In this document: positions 62,643 through 64,000 of the stretch, piece by piece
How the letters are laid out: each line of letters begins with the position of its first letter
How positions within the stretch are numbered: the first letter of the stretch is position 1
Origin: Arthrobacter nitrophenolicus
Lineage (GTDB): Bacteria > Actinomycetota > Actinomycetes > Actinomycetales > Micrococcaceae
Length of the DNA: 64,000 bases
Assembly (NCBI RefSeq): GCF_000332815.1
Contig: NZ_AOFD01000006.1
Span: 1 to 64,000 of the forward strand
Direction: 5' to 3'
Notes under the pieces: model-generated
Told to the model about the DNA's origin: nothing
What the model saw: the letters and a program-made list of their open reading frames with translations, nothing else
Database searches by the model: none
Program-made: the position numbers and the translations under genes

Positions 62643-63734
62643 ATGGTCGATCCATTTGTCGTCGTTGCGGTCTCGCCGCGGACAATCAATGTGAAGAATC
62701 CCGGTGACGGCGTAGCCAACGTCAAGCGCATCAACGAATTCATCGACACGGCTGTCATGGTCGGCCGCTGGGAGGGTTCTCCGGTCAAGCTGGTTGTCCT
62801 GCCGGAAATGGCAATCCAGGGCATGATCGCCAACACGCCTGGTAACCGCGAAAAGGAGCGCCACTTTGCCGTGACGATCCCTGGTCCTGAGACGGACGAG
62901 CTGGCGAAGAAGGCCGTGGAGCTCAATACCTACATCGCTGCTGAGCTGTACATGGTGAAGGATGAGGATTTCCCGGACCGCCACTTCAATGTCGCCTTTA
63001 TCATCGATCCGCAGGGCGAAATTATCTACAAGCGTTACAAGGCCACCAGTGATGCCTACGAGGGCGGCATGCTTGGCAACATGAACCCGCACGACGTGTG
63101 GGACGAGTGGATTGAAAAGAAGGGCAATGGCAATGCAATGGACGCCATTTTCCCTGTCGCGAAGACCGAGATCGGCAACATCGGGTACGCCATCTGCCAC
63201 GAGGGTGTCTACCCCGAGGTGCCGCGTGGGCTGGCGATGAACGGCGCCGAAATCATTATCCGGGGCACCCTGATCGAGCCGGCCGTGCAGAACGGCATGT
63301 GGGAACTGCAGAACCGGGCGCACGCCATGTTCAACTCGGCGTATGTTGTCGCGCCGAACCTGGGGCCGGAAGTCCGTGAGGACGGGAGCATGCAGGACCT
63401 GTTTGGCGGTCAGTCCATGATCGTCGGTCCGCGGGGCCAGATCCTGACAAAGCAGCAGGGCTGGACGTCGGGTGACTCGTTCGTCTGCACCACGATCGAC
63501 ATCGAGGCGCTGCGCCGGGCCCGTGTCTCGAACGGCCTGTACAACCAGTTCAAGGACGTGCGTACAGAGCAGTATCGGGTTATCTACGACACCCCGATCT
63601 ACCCGAAGAACCAGTACCTCGATGCCCCTCCCGGTGAGGACTGGCTGGCCCGGGAAGACTCAACCCGTGCTGCCAACATCGAGAAACTCATCGAGCGCGG
63701 AGTACTGACACCTCCGTCGGGCTACAAGGCCTAG
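62643..63734 (+). CDS. Nitrilase-superfamily amidohydrolase
   Basis: 363 residues. The catalytic triad is visible as Glu55 in VVLPEMAIQG, Lys133 in YKRYKAT and Cys185 in GYAICHEGVYPE. NIGYAICHEG and the long C-terminal region fit the aliphatic amidase/formamidase-like branch rather than simple nitrilases. It hydrolyses an amide (or nitrile) bond, releasing ammonia. Its start lies 32 bases after a perfect LacI operator, so it belongs to the sugar regulon. That link suggests an amide-bearing sugar or a downstream amide intermediate. A strong terminator follows. Confidence 0.88.
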   Translation: MVDPFVVVAVSPRTINVKNPGDGVANVKRINEFIDTAVMVGRWEGSPVKLVVLPEMAIQGMIANTPGNREKERHFAVTIPGPETDELAKKAVELNTYIAAELYMVKDEDFPDRHFNVAFIIDPQGEIIYKRYKATSDAYEGGMLGNMNPHDVWDEWIEKKGNGNAMDAIFPVAKTEIGNIGYAICHEGVYPEVPRGLAMNGAEIIIRGTLIEPAVQNGMWELQNRAHAMFNSAYVVAPNLGPEVREDGSMQDLFGGQSMIVGPRGQILTKQQGWTSGDSFVCTTIDIEALRRARVSNGLYNQFKDVRTEQYRVIYDTPIYPKNQYLDAPPGEDWLAREDSTRAANIEKLIERGVLTPPSGYKA

Positions 63735-63742
63735 ATGGGGTG

Positions 63743-63779
63743 ATTGGCCGGGGTGCGCTCTTCGCGCACCCCGGCCAAT
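63743..63779. terminator. Strong hairpin terminator
   Basis: 16-bp perfect arms (ATTGGCCGGGGTGCGC / GCGCACCCCGGCCAAT) with a 5-base loop, 9 bases after the nitrilase-like stop. Confidence 0.85.
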
Positions 63780-63937
63780 TCATGTCCTGGAATTGGTGAA
63801 GGAGGCTTGGGCATCCAAATACGCCCTGCGTGAACCGTCCCAACTTCCCGCCCCGGGCACGGCTTCACGCCCAGCCAGCAGTCGTAAACTGACCCTCGCA
63901 CCACGTTTGTGGACAGTCCGTCAGCCGGGAGCCGCCC

Positions 63938-64000
63938 ATGCTCTGGAAACTGCTTATTGAATACCTGCGGCCGCACCGCAAGCTGCTGGCCGCCGTCGTG
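63938..64000 (+). CDS. ABC exporter (ATPase-permease), N-terminal fragment
   Basis: Only 21 codons are visible: MLWKLLIEYLRPHRKLL followed by the start of a hydrophobic helix. This is the typical N-terminus of actinobacterial MsbA/LmrA-type ABC exporters (elbow helix then first transmembrane helix). The rest lies beyond the window; the assignment is therefore tentative. Confidence 0.55.
   Translation, partial: MLWKLLIEYLRPHRKLLAAVV

Noticed and set aside
63731..63976. 81-codon minus-strand frame near the right end
   Set aside because: It overlaps the terminator hairpin and the start of the ABC exporter and has no ribosome site.
1..64000. Mobile elements, CRISPR arrays, tRNA or rRNA genes
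   Set aside because: I looked for transposase or integrase motifs, regularly spaced repeats, and tRNA-like cloverleaf ends and saw none.

Overview
The window is GC-rich, gene-dense actinobacterial DNA, most likely from the Arthrobacter / Pseudarthrobacter / Paenarthrobacter group. I infer this from the DUF222-type protein at the left edge, the split N-acetylglucosamine PTS with a DasR-like GntR regulator, frequent GTG starts, and the large stock of transport and catabolic operons with local regulators. I see no rRNA, tRNA, CRISPR array, insertion sequence or phage gene.

Layout. 1-652: start of a DUF222/HNH-type protein. 740-6477: aminosugar block. A minus-strand operon (PTS EIIC, nagB, cutC, nagA) diverges from EIIB-EIIA, followed by a convergent GntR/UTRA regulator, with inverted-repeat operators in both regulatory gaps. 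6634-19181: mostly housekeeping and orphan genes (lipoproteins, a thymidylate-kinase-like P-loop kinase, a PLP ammonia-lyase, an HisC-like aminotransferase with its Lrp regulator, SRPBCC, FMN reductase, an orphan HATPase protein, a ZIP transporter, small acidic proteins), separated by strong hairpin terminators. 19420-27530: IclR regulator and a tricarboxylate transporter set (TctBAC) with RraA-like and 3-hydroxyisobutyrate-dehydrogenase-like enzymes, a TRAP-type permease, a small membrane partner and a cyclase-family hydrolase.

27556-52001: a large amine/amino-acid catabolic region with two FCD-GntR regulators. It has two partly paralogous arms. The first is a seven-gene minus-strand operon (HAD, RidA, D-threonine-aldolase-like, SDR, PuuB-like FAD oxidase, DAO-type oxidase, aldehyde dehydrogenase). 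The second is a divergent pair: ABC transporter + DAO oxidase + gabT + aldehyde dehydrogenase on one side, HAD + PuuB-like oxidase + aldehyde dehydrogenase + tartrate/isopropylmalate-type dehydrogenase + D-2-hydroxyacid dehydrogenase on the other. Eight copies of one operator-like motif (consensus GTMGATTGTYRACRA, core TTGTYRACAA) sit at the promoters of both arms and tie them into one probable regulon. A glycogen-debranching-type enzyme lies between the arms.

53461-63734: a compact unit under three copies of a LacI-type palindrome (best copy TGAGTTAGCGCTAACTCA): ribose-type ABC transporter, aldo/keto reductase, GMC oxidoreductase with a gluconate-2-dehydrogenase subunit-3 partner, the LacI regulator and a nitrilase-superfamily amidohydrolase. 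This is the best candidate here for an undescribed pathway, possibly glycoside or sugar oxidation at a secondary hydroxyl. The window ends with the first codons of an ABC exporter.

Sequence quality. Eleven reading frames are broken as read. All can be restored by adding back bases in short C/G runs (16 losses in total), never by removing one, and the repaired proteins have normal family lengths and motifs. I treat these as probable sequencing or assembly errors rather than decayed genes, and I give each frameshift position.
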